From assembly GCF_003201875.1 (NCBI RefSeq), contig NZ_QJKD01000001.1, positions 704,079 to 768,078 on the forward strand: a stretch of DNA of 64,000 bases, read 5' to 3'. Below the pieces are notes generated by a model that saw only the letters and a program-made list of their open reading frames with translations, was not told where the DNA came from and made no database searches. This stretch comes from Hungatella effluvii. Its GTDB lineage: Bacteria > Bacillota > Clostridia > Lachnospirales > Lachnospiraceae. Positions 61,373-64,000 of this stretch are shown here, piece after piece. Numbering within the stretch: position 1 is the stretch's first letter; every line of letters starts with the position of its first letter. The position numbers were made by a program, and so were the translations under genes.

Positions 61373-62131
61373 TCACATTCCCGGGCCAATCGACGTAATC
61401 ATCCCGGTTCCGGCGCCACTGCTGCTTCCCGGTGCGGTCGATGAGCCTGGCCCTGCCGTGGAATTCGTGTTCTGCGTTCCCGCGGAGGGCGTCAGCGGCG
61501 ACGGCTCCACGATCGGAATATTATCATTTCCGCCTGGCACCGAAGGGCCGGAGGGCGCAGATGGGTTCTGAGTATTCGAGGAATTCGAGCCGTTCTGTCC
61601 CGTGGGCGTGTTTTCAGGTGACGGCACCGATGCCGCCTCCTTAGTCTGGCTCTCGGTCTTTGAGCTGCTTAAATACTTCTTATATATATATGCGTCCCCG
61701 CCCTTATAGGAGATACGCATCCAGCCGTTGGCGGACTGGCCCGTAACACTGACCTTCTGGCCCGTTCCAAAGCTGGTGAGAACGTCGGACTTCGTCGTAT
61801 AGCTGGCCCGTACATGGACGGGCTGAGTCACATACATGGTCTTCTGAACCGCGGTTACGGTGTAGACCGGCATAGCCTCTGTCTCCCTGGTCACCGACTC
61901 CTGAGACGGAGCAGATGTTTCCGCCTCGGGCGATGTCTCCGTTTCGGAGGACGGTTCGGGATCCGTCTCATTCTCTATCTTTATCGCATCGGTCTGCGCT
62001 TCCGTCGTCACGCTCTCACTGGCCGCGCCTTCCTCTGTACTCTTTGTGTCTCCTCCGTTCAAGACAGACGAGCAGGATGTGATCATCACAGCCGTTGTCA
62101 TTGCCAGGATAATTCCCGGATACTTTTTCAT
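61373..62131 (-). CDS. SH3-domain lipoprotein with Ser/Pro/Gly-rich tail
   Basis: 252 residues from the ATG at 62131 (GGAGGTG upstream). The signal ends in the lipobox-like ITSC. A Thr/Glu/Ser-rich linker leads to an SH3b domain (VHVRASYTTKSDVLTSFGTGQKVSVTGQSANGWMRISY). The tail from ~165 is low complexity (NTPTGQNGSNSSNTQNPSAP, TNSTAGPGSS...). Probably a cell-wall-associated surface lipoprotein. Confidence 0.85.
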   Translation of the reverse strand: MKKYPGIILAMTTAVMITSCSSVLNGGDTKSTEEGAASESVTTEAQTDAIKIENETDPEPSSETETSPEAETSAPSQESVTRETEAMPVYTVTAVQKTMYVTQPVHVRASYTTKSDVLTSFGTGQKVSVTGQSANGWMRISYKGGDAYIYKKYLSSSKTESQTKEAASVPSPENTPTGQNGSNSSNTQNPSAPSGPSVPGGNDNIPIVEPSPLTPSAGTQNTNSTAGPGSSTAPGSSSGAGTGMITSIGPGM

Positions 62132-62325
62132 GTCGGTCACCTCCGCCTGATTTTCAGAGTACTCTCCGAAACTCAGCCACAAAGAGGGGTGCAGGGGAGT
62201 TTCCGGGAGTGCTCATTCATCCTGGTTCAATACCAGATGCTCTCAGTATATCATCCCGGCCGACGGTGTGCAACATCCGGCGGGCCATCTTATTCTGCAT
62301 CTTATTTTGCATCTTATATTTCACC

Positions 62326-63471
62326 TTATTTTGCAGCACGATGCCAGATTAAGAAAAATACGGCGCCAAGCGCGCACATTCCTGCCCCGCAGAACATAGC
62401 GGCCGGAAGGGCGGCCTGAGCCGCCGCGCCGAACAGCAGATTGGTGGCGATTCCCGTTCCCTCCGACAAAACTGCGTAAATGCTTAAAACGGTGGCGCGG
62501 TCTGCCGCCTTTACGTGGCGGTTCTGTATCTCCGTCTGAAGCGGCACGAAAAGGCTGGCTGACAGGCGAAGCAGCACAACGCCTCCCACCGCAAGCACAC
62601 CGTTTCCGGTCAGGGCCAGAATCACACAGGAGACGGAGGCGGCGCCAAATAAAAGCAGGGCAAACCGTTTCATCCCAATTTTCCTCGTAAATCCAGCTGA
62701 ACAGACTCCGGCCATTCCGCTTACGGTTACAAGGATATAGATATATCCCATATTAGCTGGAGCTATCCCGCACGCCTCATATTTCAACTGGTTTAAAAAC
62801 ACTGTGATGGTCTGATTCGTCTCCGCCAGAAATGCCATGCCCACCAGAAGGAGCAGGAAGCGTTTATCACTCACCACTTCCTTCAAACACGTCAGGAACC
62901 GGCCTTTCACCGGCTTTCTGTCCTCTTTTTCCTTTACTTCCTTTAGCCCGAAGGCCAGCACCGCCGCGGCCGCATACGTCAGTACGGTCAAAAATCCGGC
63001 CATCCGGTAATCATCGCCGATAGCGACAGAAAAGATCAGAGCCGCAGCCAGCAGGCCTGCGGTATTTAAAAGGTTATACACGCCGAACACCTGGTGGCTC
63101 TCCCCCTCGCGGCATGACAGGTACAGCAGGCTCACGTCACAGCCCGACATGCCCGCCATCACAACGCTCAGCATCACCCGTTCCAGAAGAAATCCGCCGA
63201 AACCGTCGGCCTTCCAGAACACCACCTTGGATACCACATAGATCAGGGAACTGATCACCAGAGTGTTCTTATATCCGATCCTGTCGGCCACTACGCCCCA
63301 CGGCATCTCCAGGGCGATGCACAGGGCAAGCGATATGCTCTCAATTAAAGTTATTTCAAACACGGTAACTCCCGCCGCCTGCCGGTAGAGCGTGGCGATC
63401 GGTCCGTAAAACACCATTCCCTGCAGGAGGGAAATCCCATACATCAGATAGATATTTCTTTTTGTTTTCAT
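62326..63471 (-). CDS. MFS transporter
   Basis: 381 residues from the ATG at 63471 (GGAGCAG upstream). Twelve spans. The loop after TM2 is MPWGVVADRIGYKNTLVIS, the conserved MFS G-x-x-x-D-R-x-G motif. Substrate unknown; likely drug or metabolite efflux. Upstream is the gap leading to the insertion sequence. Confidence 0.92.
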   Translation of the reverse strand: MKTKRNIYLMYGISLLQGMVFYGPIATLYRQAAGVTVFEITLIESISLALCIALEMPWGVVADRIGYKNTLVISSLIYVVSKVVFWKADGFGGFLLERVMLSVVMAGMSGCDVSLLYLSCREGESHQVFGVYNLLNTAGLLAAALIFSVAIGDDYRMAGFLTVLTYAAAAVLAFGLKEVKEKEDRKPVKGRFLTCLKEVVSDKRFLLLLVGMAFLAETNQTITVFLNQLKYEACGIAPANMGYIYILVTVSGMAGVCSAGFTRKIGMKRFALLLFGAASVSCVILALTGNGVLAVGGVVLLRLSASLFVPLQTEIQNRHVKAADRATVLSIYAVLSEGTGIATNLLFGAAAQAALPAAMFCGAGMCALGAVFFLIWHRAAK

Positions 63472-63933
63472 ACTTTCTGCTCCATTTTCATCGATTTCAC
63501 AAATTTCATAACCCGGCGCCCGTTTTACGGTACGCAAAATAAGCCCTGTGATCTACAGTGCCAAAACGCATGGTAATTCTGAAATTGTTATTTTCTACGT
63601 GGGATTGTATGGATTAAAAAAAGAATGGGTTTTCATAAAGGACCTCCGTGGCAGGCCGTTCCTTCTGAACAATGATAAAACGGCTGCTGCAGGGTAATTA
63701 TTATCAGCCTGCGTTTTTTAGTATACCATATTTTTTAGATGCTGTAAAGGAACAGACTCCATACAAAAAAAGAGGATACGGAAAACCATAACGCTTTCCG
63801 GGCGTTTGACACATCAATCAATCAAAAAGTGCTGCAAAGCCTTATTGCAGGCTTATTTTTTTGTCAACTTTTTTGCTTTAAAATATAGTAATATTTAGTG
63901 ATATGTGCTATAATGGTGTTGAGGTGATTATTT
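63472..63933. other. Gap between the MFS gene and the insertion-sequence transposase
   Basis: 462 bp with no credible gene. It holds GCAGG...CCTGC with a six-T tail (about 63695-63720), and a CTGCAA-AGCCTTA-TTGCAG hairpin with T-run (63832-63860) that could shield the transposase from outside transcription. The left end of the insertion sequence should lie in ~63750-63860; I could not place it without the other end. Confidence 0.5.
63861..63914 (+). promoter_or_regulatory. Candidate transposase promoters
   Basis: TTGTCA 63861-63866, 17 bp, TATAGT 63884-63889; also TATAAT at 63909-63914 with a poor -35. GAGGTGA lies 7 nt before the start at 63934. Confidence 0.5.
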
Positions 63934-64000
63934 ATGCGGGTTACTACATCCAGATCAAAAAACTCAGAATCCTTTTACATTACCAAATCCTATACGAATG
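63934..64000 (+). CDS. Start of a transposase, probably IS1634 family, cut by the window edge
   Basis: Only 22 codons are visible: MRVTTSRSKNSESFY, then ITKSYTN. This wording resembles the N-terminus of IS1634/IS4-like clostridial transposases. The family is a recollection-based call on little sequence. Confidence 0.5.
   Translation, partial: MRVTTSRSKNSESFYITKSYTN

Overview
The window looks like chromosome of a Lachnospiraceae (Clostridium cluster XIVa) gut anaerobe. Protein families, AGGAGG-type ribosome sites, a SpoVB-like flippase, the argC-argJ-argB-argD order, lichenan/LplBC-type sugar ABC transporters and about 50% GC all fit. A Hungatella/Enterocloster/Lacrimispora-like genome is my best guess; I cannot fix the species.

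Layout. 1-3.3 kb: a truncated DUF362 lipoprotein and a PTS EIIC-EAL fusion. 3.3-9.7 kb: a minus-strand operon of propeller/solute-binding lipoprotein, OmpR regulator, histidine kinase, gluzincin protease-like protein and a membrane protein; it looks like a sensing module because no permease is present. 9.9-17.3 kb: M14 carboxypeptidase, rlmH, an esterase/acyltransferase pair, a GNAT, a WalR-like regulator and ComEA. 17.8-23.7 kb: a small DMT transporter, a Bce-type ABC/two-component set, and a TPP-riboswitch-controlled thiT. 23.8-32 kb: folD with a cyclodeaminase-like gene, a PadR/MATE pair with clear operators, an AraC-HD fusion, a SulP transporter and an AAA_14/DUF4143 ATPase. 32.3-39.7 kb: arginine biosynthesis (argC-GNAT-argJ-DUF6483-argB-argD on minus, argG divergent). 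39.7-44.1 kb: XRE-cupin/LysE pair, patatin, NYN and Rpn-like nucleases. 44.3-54.6 kb: a locus for sulfated, unsaturated-uronate oligosaccharides (GH88, two sulfatases, solute-binding protein, two permeases, membrane AraC regulator). 54.7-63.5 kb: a Phd/RelE toxin-antitoxin pair, amidase, mnmA-iscU-iscS, a SpoVB-like flippase, an SH3 lipoprotein and an MFS transporter. The right edge enters an insertion sequence.

The most unusual content is non-coding. Four copies (14930-15216, 17432-17720, 36079-36368, 42939-43227) of a 287-290 bp element each form one giant hairpin: about 70 bp of almost perfectly complementary arms around a conserved imperfectly paired core. Each copy is flanked by an 8-bp direct repeat (perfect in two, 6 of 8 in two), so they appear to be non-autonomous mobile elements. 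The arm sequences differ between copies but stay complementary within each copy. Between the two closest copies, two base changes are matched by the compensating change in the other arm. One copy sits inside the arginine operon. Three other structured non-coding elements (44122-44245, 52147-52312, 61181-61301) and a switch-like argG leader are also described.
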